From Phlebiopsis flavidoalba (lineage: Eukaryota; Basidiomycota; Agaricomycetes; Polyporales; Phanerochaetaceae): a stretch of 64,000 nucleotides of DNA. The stretch is taken from the NCBI GenBank assembly GCA_035772785.1, contig JAOCPU010000013.1, forward strand, positions 124,001 to 188,000. The letters are read 5' to 3'. The notes beneath the pieces were generated by a model. That model was given only the letters and a program-made list of their open reading frames with translations. It did no database searches and was not told where the DNA came from. Positions 48,097-57,819 of the stretch are shown here, piece after piece (positions within the stretch are counted from its first letter, which is position 1; each line of letters opens with the position of its first letter). The translations under genes and the position numbers were made by a program.

Positions 48097-48740
48097 TCAT
48101 ACCACTGGGCAATAATCTGCGTGGCCGTGCCGTATTCCCCCCTCCTCCACCCTCAACGCGTCCCATAATTCTGACCAATTCTCGTTTATCCGCTGGTACA
48201 ACATTCGTTGCAGTCTCTGGAACATGTTTAGGCACGCCTGGACGCCCTTGTCCAGAAGCCCGAGGTATGCCGGTAGTTCAGCATAGAGCTGAGCGCGCAC
48301 GGCGGCTCTCGAGGGGCGTGACTTCGTGAAGTTGAGGAGTTGCATCGGTTTCCAGACGCGCATGGTCTCCAATAATCGCCTTGTTTGTTTGTTGAGTCGT
48401 TGAGTTGTTTTTAGCCGGGGTATGAACTCGAGTTGCAGCGTTTTTTCAAACGTCGTGCAAAGCACGATACTGGTCTGGCTGGCATCGGCAAAAGCGTCCC
48501 AGGCCTCTGAGATGGATTCCATAACGACCACCAGGGCGAATCTTCGGACCACTTCTGCAATTCCTTCATCATTGCCGTCATCGAGTGCGCCCAATCCATT
48601 GCCTCTTCACTGACATATCCGATGAATGCCTTCATCCTCCTCAGCTCCGCACCCATCTCCATCACCCTCACGGTCTCTTCTTCAGCCTCCTTACCTTCCT
48701 TAATCCTGTACGACCGCGTCTGACCCTTCGCCATTTGACC
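48097..48740 (-). CDS. BAR-like helical domain fragment
   Basis: Joining two overlapping minus frames with one shift near 48535 gives a continuous helical stretch. It reads MKAFIGYVSEEAMDWAHSMT (about 48635-48575), ALVVVMESISEAWDAFADAS (about 48535-48475), TFEKTLQLEFIPRLKTTQRL, PMQLLNFTKSRPSRAAVRAQ, LYAELPAYLGLLDKGVQACL and NENWSELWDALRVEE. The length, heptad-like pattern and Trp-rich end resemble the BAR domains found C-terminal to DH domains in fungal RhoGEF-like proteins. No DH domain is present upstream: the kinase copy begins at about 48880. This therefore looks like the 3' end of a gene cut off from its 5' part. The fold assignment is from pattern recognition only. Confidence 0.45.
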
Positions 48741-48883
48741 CTTCGGAACCGTAGAATGTGTTTTCTTCTTTTCGTTCTTGTTCCGCATACTCGTCCGTCC
48801 AGACGGCGGACACGCTGGAGCCCCTAGCATATGTGCCGACAGAGCTCTCGGCAGCGATTGTTGGGACGTCAGACGAGTCGGGG

Positions 48884-50767
48884 TCAAATGCGTGGACGTT
48901 TTGGGGTATGAGTTGGCTCTGGATACGCCGTCTGACGTTGTTCTGCGCTGTCATCTAGCATTCGACCAACTCGGGTGGCATTCGGACGTTGGTCCGGCTC
49001 CTGTGACCAGCAGGCAAGCATGCACCCCCATAGGTGCCCGGGAATGGGCCGCGGGCTTTCGGCGCGCTCTGGATGCTCTCCGCGGATGATTCTCGTCACA
49101 TGTGGGTGGTTTCAGCCCCGTGTAGAGCTGTCCAAATAATCAACAACGACGTGAAATTTCGATGGAACGTATGCCAACCTACTTGCCAACACACTTGTCC
49201 AAGGAGTAAATGTCACTTTCCTCTGTGTGGCGTGAGGGAAGATGCGTCGCCGTCACTCTCCCATAGTGCGAGGACCTCCGGAGCCATATAGCACAACGCC
49301 CCTGGCGCTATCGATCCGGCCGTGGACTGCGTCGAGTCAACGTCGAGTTGGAGAAATTGGCCATGCCAAAATCAACGAGTTGCACGTGTTCCGTTTCGTC
49401 GACGAGGATATTTCCCTGCAGTGAATAGGATAAACATTTCAACACGGGTAGTCTCTGAATGAAAACTTACGGGATGTAAATCGGCGTGCACGACTCCCAT
49501 GTTATGCAAATATTGGAGGCCTGTGATGATCTCGTACATCTCCGAGTTGAAAGATAGTTGGTAGCCCATACTACGAGTCGAATCAATAAGAAAGACATAC
49601 AAAATTAATCACAACAACCTGTTGCCAGCCCTCCTTGAGGTTTGCGGTAAATGTCATCACGTTCCCTCGACTCATCCATGGTGTCACAAGCCCAACTTTA
49701 CTGCTATCATCTAGCACAAATTCTGCAATGCCTATCAACGAACACACATTTGAGTGCTTCAGGTATCGCAAGATGGCGGCTTCTTTACAAAATGCCTAAA
49801 AATCGTGGATGAGAAATTATGCGTAGCAAGATGCATGATGCTGAGCACTTTGGGGTATTTCTTTCCATCGCTGCGGCTGGCTTGCTGTGACTGATCATGT
49901 AATAGCTTGAATGCAATGCTTTTAGATTGATATTGCGCCTTGTACACAACCCCAAATGAACCAAATGCCACCGTGCTCGCCGGGGGGTACCAGGACATTA
50001 GACAAATGGATTCGCCTTGTAAATTGCTGGGACGCCTGAGATAAGCGTACTGCGATGCGGTATAACTTTTTCCGGGTTCCAAGTGAGATGGGCTTGAGGC
50101 CCCGAAACTGGATTGTCCCGATGACGACATCATTGCAGATGATCTGTGAATCCGCCACACGGTCGGGTGAGTAGTTGGCCTAGCATTGTCAGTCACACCC
50201 GCAATGGCAGGCGACGTACTAGATCAATAATGTCGAGAAAGTCCACAGCTTTCTCCGTCTCGCAACGCTAGTATGGAATCTTTGTCGTTATCGATTATGT
50301 CCCGGAGAATCTCGATAATTTTCTCTTCGTCTGATTTCAGGATGCTACGGAATTGCGAGCTGTCCAGGCACTTCAACTTCAATGCGGTCTATTCTCAGAA
50401 TCAGATTTACCATGTCATCGGCGCGCGCGAATAACGAATATCGTAGACTTACGTCGCAGATGATTTCACGTGTCAAGACTTGTCCAATGACACATACTAA
50501 TGGCGACGCCCTGCGTTGCACGACGTCGGCAACAAATCGCTGCTCGCATTTGCTCAAAGCCTCGAATAAGCTGTTTCGTGGCTGGTCAACACAAGGCGCA
50601 ACACGCGCGCAGCAATCGAGCAACAAGCGATACCTCTTAGCAGCAGTCTTACGGAGATGGCGGTACTCCTCCACGATACGCCGCGACCCAGAAACGCCGT
50701 CGTTTTCTCCATACAACCCGCCTCCAAGCTGGTCCCATCGCCCAGGGGGCATGTGATACTCTTGCAC
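48884..50767 (-). CDS. TKL-like protein kinase, array copy 1 (most complete)
   Basis: The N-terminal region (50767-50345: RIVEEYRHLRKTAAKRYRLL..LFEALSKCEQRF) has no known domain. The kinase domain then reads AFGSFGVVYKAQYQSKSIAF (Gly-loop and putative VAIK Lys in AFKLL, about 49975-49905), AILRYLKHSNVCSLIGIAEF, VGLVTPWMSRGNVMTF and GLQYLHNMGVVHADLHP (catalytic loop). It continues as a DETEHVQLVDFG-like segment (about 49390-49340), PGALCYMAPEVL (about 49290) and the C-lobe LWGCMLACWSQEPDQRPNAT (about 49030-48975). The catalytic loop has His-Ala-Asp where most kinases have His-Arg-Asp. Introns and frame breaks interrupt it at least six times. It belongs to the lineage-specific kinase expansions known from Agaricomycetes. 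Whether it is active is uncertain. Confidence 0.68.
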
Positions 50768-51829
50768 ACTGGACTCACACCTCGCCAGTGGTCGCTGTAC
50801 ACGGCCAAGGTGCCCGACCCGTTGGAAAGTATGCGTGGTTTGAACTTGTCATCGAGCGTACCTTGCTTGATATTCCGTGCTCAATTATACTCGTGCAGTG
50901 GCAGGCCATGGCCTCATGATGGCACGCCATGGCATTGCAAGCACGGTGGTCGAGTGATGTAGAGTGTGAAGGTACATTGTGTTGTGGGTTCGTGTCGATG
51001 GCCTTGGGGCAGGTCGTTGCCAGTATTGATGTCCCGGCTTGAAGATAGCATGATGATTTGTATGTATTCTACCGGGGCCTCACAATGATCGACAAGGATG
51101 TACAGGTGGTGTGGACGCAAGTACGTGCGAAAAAGTAAGATGACGGCATGATCTCTAGAACGGACCTCCACAACCTATGGTTTTAGGAAACGTTTGATAC
51201 TGGTGGCCGGAATACCAAGTAGATAGTAATACTTGAACTTTAGTCTCGGTGTCATGCGAGAACCCTGTAGCTCGCAAAAAGCGTAAGCATGAATACATTA
51301 CAATAAAAAATTCAGTGGAGAAGAAACAGAAGAAAACAAAAATACGGTAGGGAGAGCTCCACGTAGGGAGGACAAGTCGTTCTTCAAACAAATTGTCGTT
51401 AAACTTCTTCAGGTCTTTTGACCAGGAATACGTTGTTCCGTATCTGACTCTCAATCTATGGAGCCGAAGCATACAGAAATGATGACTAAGAAAAGCAAGG
51501 TTGTAGTCCCATGGCCGCGACGAGCAAGAGGATGGCTGTAGATGATCCGAGGTTCTGGTCACAGAGGGAGACGGAGGTCGTTGTCTGACCGCCGGCGCCG
51601 GCGCTGTCGTAGAGTACCCTTTGAGTGGCCTCAGCCGCGCTTCGAGTCGTTGCCTGGCAACTTCTATGGCTGCTTGTTGGCTGCCACTTGTCCAGTGGAC
51701 AAAAAGTAGGTAGTGTAGTGTAGGGAGACGTCTCGCTGTATAGGAGGATTGCCCCGCGAACGGCGGATGCACCCCTGGCACCTCAGGTGTGGTACTAACA
51801 CATAGTATTTGCAGTTGCGTTTCGGCCGA

Positions 51830-53500
51830 CATCTGTGGCACTCGGGCGCTGATTTGGCTCCTGTGACCAGCAGGCAAGCATACATTCCCACAGAAAATTT
51901 GGGATATGTTGTCCCCCTTGTCTGACTGTCAGAGCGTTCTGGATGTATTCCGTCGTAGATTTTCAGCTCATGTAGCGGCTTCTGCCCTGTATAGAGCTGT
52001 GTGCGGGGCCGTATGTTACAGGTAAATGGATCAGGTGATGCAAACAGCAGATAACGTACGTACCCGCCAACATACTTGAGCATAGGAGTAGATGTCGCTG
52101 CTTTCTGTGTGCCGGGAGGCTAGATGTGTGTCATCGCTGTTTGCCGCAAGCCGGAGAATCTCTGGAGCCATGTAACGTGGCCGCTCCTGGTGCCACTGAC
52201 CCAGCTGTGGCCTGCGTTGAGTTGGAGAAGTTTGCCATGCCCGAAGTCAACAAGCTGTACATGTTCTGTCTCGTCAACAAGTATGTTTCCCTGATTGGAG
52301 CGCCGGTGATCATTGAATGTGTTTTCGTGTGTCATGAGTGGTTGTAAACCTACCGGGTGCAGATCGCCATGTACAACTTGCATGCTATGCAGGATATTCG
52401 AGGCCATCAATGATTTCTCGCATCTGAACGCGGGTTGGTCAGAGCCTCCACACTTAGTATGGTATATGAGACGAAGGACATACTAGTCTGACAACAACGG
52501 ACTGTTTGCCTAGCCGCCCTTGAGCTGTGCAATAAATGTTGTCACATGTCCTTTGCCTCAACCACGATGTTACAAAAAGGGAGCCCCGACTTTACCAAAT
52601 GCCGCCAGACAACGATCTCAGCAATTCCTAGCATTGAACACACAACGGGGATGCCTCAGTATTGTAAATATGGCAAATTCTTTTACAAAATGCCTGGGTT
52701 CATAGGTTCAACGTTGTGATATTTGCATGTCACAAATCACTTGAAATCGGAATACCTTGGTATGTGCAAGGCTTGCTCTGATCAATACTAGGTGACTCTC
52801 ATCTCGTGTCAGCCCAGATTGTCGTCGAAGAGAAGCTTGTACGCGCGCGACTTCTTTTCCCTGGTACTGTGCTCTGTATACGATCCCGCAATGAACCGGA
52901 AGCAACTACGCATGTGAGCGGCGTGAGAAGGTTGCGGTAGGAGGATCCGTCTCGGATCAGCTGCTGGGACGTACTTGCTGTGACCCTAAGTTCGCACAGG
53001 CAGTACGATAGAATTTTTGGCGTGTTTCCAGTGCAAGAGGTTTGATACTCTGAACACAGGATCCCTGTATTATCATGAACATCATCGCAAATGATCTATA
53101 AACTGCATGAGTTGTTTGATTCATAAGCTTTAAGGTGTATGTTTCAGCAAACATACTTTGTCAAGGATGTCAAGCCTAGGATCCATAGCTTGTCATCTCC
53201 ACGTAGCCCTAATACAAACTCCTTGTCGTTGTCAATGACATGTCGTTAAAAAACGGTGATGATCTCGCCCTCCCTCATCGGATTCGAAAGCCTTTGCGAA
53301 ATCGGGCGTCGTCTAGGTCAGCCAAGGCTCATTCCAAGCCTGCTTCATCACCAAAGTATTATTAGTAAAATTGTACAGGAGACACATGAAACGGGGGATT
53401 GTTACAACACCGCTAAGAAGATCGTTTTTCGGTCTGATAATCTGTCGCAACGACAGGTATTAATCGGTGTGTTGCGGTTCTGTTGATCAATATCACGCAT
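51830..53500 (-). pseudogene. TKL-like kinase, array copy 2 (degenerate)
   Basis: Homologous to copy 1. An N-terminal piece reads PLALETRKKFYRT-like (about 53040-53000), followed by GIVYRAQYQGKEVARVQASL (degenerate Gly-loop, 52890 on), MQVVHGDLHP (catalytic loop with HGD, about 52385), GNILVDETEHVQLVDFG (about 52290-52240), HGKLLQLNAGHSWVSGT and a frame-broken ACLLVTG..RPKRNCK C-lobe (about 51880). It shares the 20-bp word CTGTGACCAGCAGGCAAGCA (51861-51880) with copy 1 (49001-49020) and copy 3 (55078-55097). The N-terminal third seen in copy 1 is absent or unrecognisable. Stops and shifts are more frequent than in the neighbouring single-copy genes, so decay seems real here. Confidence 0.6.
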
Positions 53501-54412
53501 AAGCCGTGTTTCACACCTCGTACAGAGCTATGAATGCGCTGACCCAAGACGGTCAGCGGTCAGCACACGGAGAGGCTGGTACACAATAATCAACCTTCGA
53601 GTGGCCTCCGTATCATGGGAACTGCGTTTCAAGTCTCTCTACCACGGCCAGGTCGCCATGAAGAAGACCTTGTTCTTGGCATACAATCGCGTGCAACGCA
53701 GCACCTATCTAGGCGGCGCAGGTTCTCATTGCACTGGCTAATCGGCGTTGTCGTGAGGCTCAGTATATGATTCAATGGCTGCCCAGTCGCTGTAAGACCG
53801 AAGCAGACAAGTCTAGGGCTATTAGATGAGACGTACCTCATTTAACATGAAGGTTGTGTTCAAACCATGGTTATTCAGCTCGATCATCTTGTTTCGTGCT
53901 AAGGGACTGCAGTGGGGCAGAATTATGACACCGGGGGATACAGTACAAACTTGATCATGGCGAATAGAGCTTTGCGCCAACTTCTCAACCCGTGGCTAAG
54001 CGTAGTAACGAAGCACCTAATTTGGCTCCTTGGGTGGTTGCAGAGAATTGTCGGTCTTTGAGGTTTGGAGCTGGTACATGTAAGCTGCAGGGATAGAGAG
54101 TCGGCAGTTAGGTTTCACGTGGGAGTCTAGGAGCAAGACTCACATCAATACACGCGATGAAGCTGTTATTTTCCATGCACGGGGGAGTTAACCGGATAAA
54201 TCCGAAGCTGATGATACACTGTTATGCTCGTGAGCAATTTGCGCCCGGCCTCAGTGTATATGTTTGTTGACATCAACCCATAAGCCCCCAGCCAGTCGGG
54301 CTCGTCGTAAGTATAGCTTCCAGTGCGTTCCAACCACACGAACGATCCTGCTACCGGCACCTCAGCCACAAGTCGCCGCTTGTTTTGTCGAAGTTGTCAT
54401 TGGGGCGTTCTG
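53501..54412. other. Region between kinase copies 2 and 3
   Basis: No gene assigned. One minus frame, 54369-54166, reads unusually well (SFVWLERTGSYTYDEPDWLG then AYGLMSTNIYTEAGRKLL) and may be an exon of an unrecognised gene remnant. Otherwise nothing. Confidence 0.35.
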
Positions 54413-54850
54413 TAAACTTGATCTCATCCCCCCCGTAATAGTCGAAATACTCGTGCGTGAGATGCTTATGACCAACAGTCAATCCTAAATATCCATAGTC
54501 TGATCAATTGTAGATTTGGTAGCAAGTACGAGACAATGCAAAAACAACCACAAACCACAGACCACAAACCCTGCAGGCACCTAAACGATGCCTAGCCCAG
54601 CCGTCGCGCAGGCGAGCCGCGACAACAGTGTGACCGAATGCGAATGATCATCATTCGCAGGCCTCATCACCGGGATGATTCCCGCGTCCTGAACACGATC
54701 CCGACGAGCTTCATTGATACCGCGCCGTCTCATCCTGCTTCGTGAAAACGCGCGCGCGCTTATCCTGCTTCGGCGGCCAGATAAAGTCTGCACAGATTTT
54801 GTTGATGTGACACTGCAGGATCATGTACTTTGGGCGGTGAACGTACCGGG
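54413..54850 (-). repeat. Duplicated 3' end of the UIM-like gene (truncated copy)
   Basis: This stretch is a diverged copy of 57489-57990, the 3' flank and last codons of the gene at 57820-60312. Both share the words CCTAAATATCCATAGTCTGATCAAT (54484 on and 57553 on), ACCACAGACCACAA and, in translation, RPANDD followed by S..V. The copy keeps only the last 60 or so codons (LYLAAEAG.., RRRGINEARRDR, IIPVMRPANDDHSHSV). It is directly abutted by, and read through from, the C-terminus of kinase copy 3. It is a truncated paralogue, not a functional gene. Confidence 0.7.
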
Positions 54851-54959
54851 CGTATCCTCGATAGACCAGTCATCCATCGAAGACGAAAGAACGTCGGACG
54901 GGCCTGGCGGCGTAGACAACACTCTGGGTCCGCGTCTATCGACAGCGGGTTCGATGGTG

Positions 54960-56960
54960 TTATCTCGTGCCCGTGATGTATGGCTCTAGTAGACTTGAGC
55001 TGGGCTCGGGGCGACGCTGGACCGGATACTTTCAGCAGCTGGCCAACAAATGTGGCATTTGGACGCCGATTCGGCTTCTGTGACCAGCAGGCAAGCAAGC
55101 ATTCCCCCCACAAATATTCTGGGATAGGCCGTAGACTGTCAGAGCGTTCTGGATGGATATCCATCGTAGATTTTGAGCTCATGTAGTGGTTGGAGTCCCG
55201 TGTAGAGCTGTATATGCCACATTCAGTACGGGAAAATGTGTCGTTGTTGAGGCGTGAAAAACATACCTGCCAGCACACCTGAGCAAACGAGTAAACGTCG
55301 CTGTTTTCAAGTGTGCGGGGGCGGGAGGGCAGAGCGCGTTTGCATCGCTGTTTACCGCAAGCTGAAGAATTTTCGGAGCCATGTAGCGCCTTGCTCCTGG
55401 CGTGATTGTTCCAGCTGTGGCCTGCGTGGAATTAGAGAAGTTTGGCCATGCCGAAATTCAATCAAGTTGCACGTGTTCTGTCTCGATCGACAAGTCTATT
55501 CCCTGCAATGATTTTAGTGCTTATACAACGTGCTCAGGTATTATGAGTGTTGTAGACTTACAGGGTACAAATCGCCATGGATTACTCCCGTTTGTGATGC
55601 AAATATTCGAGGCCGTCAATGATTTCCCGCATCTCGACAGTAGTCAGACTCCAGGAGGCGCTTCCGTGAGTCAGGAGGAAGGACGTACAAAGCGGACAAC
55701 GACAGATTCTTCCCAGCCACCCTCGAGCCGTGCAATAAAAGCTGTTACACTTCTTTACTCAGCCACGATGTTACCAAACCGACTTACTGACACCCCTCCG
55801 ACATAAACTCGGCAATCCCTATTAGAGTGCAAAACGTGCGGATGCTTCAGGTATTGTAATATGGCGACTTCTTTACAAAACCCCTGTATTCATAGATTGA
55901 ATGATTTAGTATGTGCAAGCCCTATCAACTGAATTCGCTACCTTAGTGTATACCTTGTTGTCACTTAGTATGACTGTCCTGTCTCAGTCCAGATTGATCG
56001 AAGAGAACCTTGAGGGCGACTCCATCTCCTCGGTACTTTGTTTTGTATACAACTCCGAATGATCCACTAGCGACTGCGTTCGTGAGCGATGCAGGAAAAT
56101 CGGGTAGGAGGGTGCGAGCTGGGCAGTAGCTGGGATGCCTGTGATAGGCGCACGATAGGTGCGGTGAACTTTCTTGCGTGTCTCCGGTGTAAGGGGCCTA
56201 ATACTTTGAAACTGGGATATCTCGGTTTCGAGGCCCTCGCACATGATCTACAAAGAGTCATGATTTGTGTCATTCTGCACAGGACACGCCTTCATTAAGC
56301 ATACCATGTCAAGAATGTTGAGTGCATCAATAGCTTCGTCGTCACGGAGCTTCAGCACGGACTCTTTGTCGTTATCAATGAAATTGTTTAGACTTTGAAT
56401 GATCATCCCTCGTTCGTCGAAACTCAAGGCCATCGAGACATTCCACGTCTTCCAGGCAGTCGAGGCTCGCTGCGAGCTGGTTCAAACCCAAACGAGTTCA
56501 CGCATGCGCATAATGGATAAGAAGCCGCAGCATACCTTGAAGAGGTCTTTGCCAGCCAATACTTGATGAATAAAGGTTTTTATTGGCGTAGCGTCCGGGG
56601 CGATGTGGTGTCGGAAATCCACTGCAATTCCGTTTTGTGGAGAGTGTGGAATACGCTGAAAAGGTCCCAAAGGAATCAGCGCAGTGAGAGGTCTACACGC
56701 ATCAATCCCCCCCAGACCTTTTGGCAAGCATCCCGATCCCCGATTGTTTGCACATTGGTCCCCGAGTGAACCCGACAGCACTACCACCCTCTCCATCAAA
56801 GGACAGCGTTGTCTGTGAGTACGGTAGATGCTGGGAATCATGCCACCTCCCCGGCGGCAGGGGCCGCCACTCCCGACTTCCGTTGAAGATATCCTGCGCA
56901 GACCATGGTCCAAGGTGTTCGACTCGTGAGCCTAGGAGCGCAAGTTCAGTGGATAGACGT
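54960..56960 (-). pseudogene. TKL-like kinase, array copy 3 (degenerate)
   Basis: The N-terminal part reads FDERGMIIQSLNNFIDNDKE then SVLKLRDDEAIDALNILDMV (56420-56300), a segment matching a weaker one in copies 1 and 2. Then comes PLTPETRKKVHRTY (about 56190), the counterpart of the copy 1 segment just before the kinase. The Gly-loop region is poorly preserved (LVDHSELYTKQST, about 56060). The segment equivalent to DETEHVQLVDFG reads with a Glu and extra bases in place of a clean DFG (about 55470-55430). The C-lobe survives well: LRPIPEYLWGECLLACWSQK and PNRRPNATFVGQLLKVSG (about 55130-55010). It is fused downstream to the truncated duplicate at 54413-54850. Probably not functional. Confidence 0.6.
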
Positions 56961-57819
56961 GCCTCGTGATATTTGTGTAGAGTATCGGAGTGTTCGAGCA
57001 GGGGTGTGTAGCCGGATCAGGCCTCTAAGATGGGCTTCGAAGCCACATGTGGTGCATTACATATATATGTAGTCCATGCGATCTCAACATGGGAGACCAG
57101 GTAGACGTCTGTGGGCCCGCTAGATGTGTTTGAGAACATGTTGTGAAATTGTCACCGGTGGACCGGCAACGGAACTGCAGTAATCGGGCCAGAAGCTGAG
57201 CTAGTTGTGAGGACGAGAGTTGAGAGCCAAATCCCGAGATGAGACTAGGATAGAGTACGCACAGCAGCCTCGTGGAAGCAATGTGGCACAGGTGCGTCCC
57301 CAAACAGGTGCGTCCCCAACCATCAATGGGCCGTAAGCACGAACCTTGACCTGCCTTTGGCGCGCTGAAGGCGGTTAGCATTGATCCTAGAAGCACCATC
57401 GCGCAATGCGACGACGTCACAGTAAGTATAATCTTGCATACGTTCGCTAATTGCTTGCTTTGCAAGAGTCGTCTTTGTGAAACGCGTTCAAACTTGTTAT
57501 TATCTGTAATAGCCGAAAATACTCGTACGTGAGAGGTATGACAAAACTCGATCCTAAATATCCATAGTCTGATCAATAAATCCAGCAAGCACGAGACGAC
57601 GCAAGGCACCACGGACCACGAACCACAGACCACAAGCCCTATAGGCACCCAGCCAATACCCAGCCCAGCCCGCCAGGTACGGCCCACAGCTCTGCCGCGC
57701 AAGCAAACGCACACGACCGACCGCAACCCCACCCACCAAAGTCCCCACACAACCCCACCCACCAAGTCCCCACGCCACGCCACATCACGCCACACCACCT
57801 CCCCAACTACCTCCCAAAA
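56961..57819. other. Gene-free spacer with the source of the segmental duplication
   Basis: Holds the 3' flank of the UIM-like gene; 57489-57819 is the parental (or sister) copy of 54413-54600. It contains repeated CCACNNACCA-type runs (57600-57800) encoding nothing recognised. Confidence 0.5.

Noticed and set aside
53629..53841. Additional small gene between kinase copies 2 and 3
   Set aside because: Short frame with no motifs and no splice-consistent extension.
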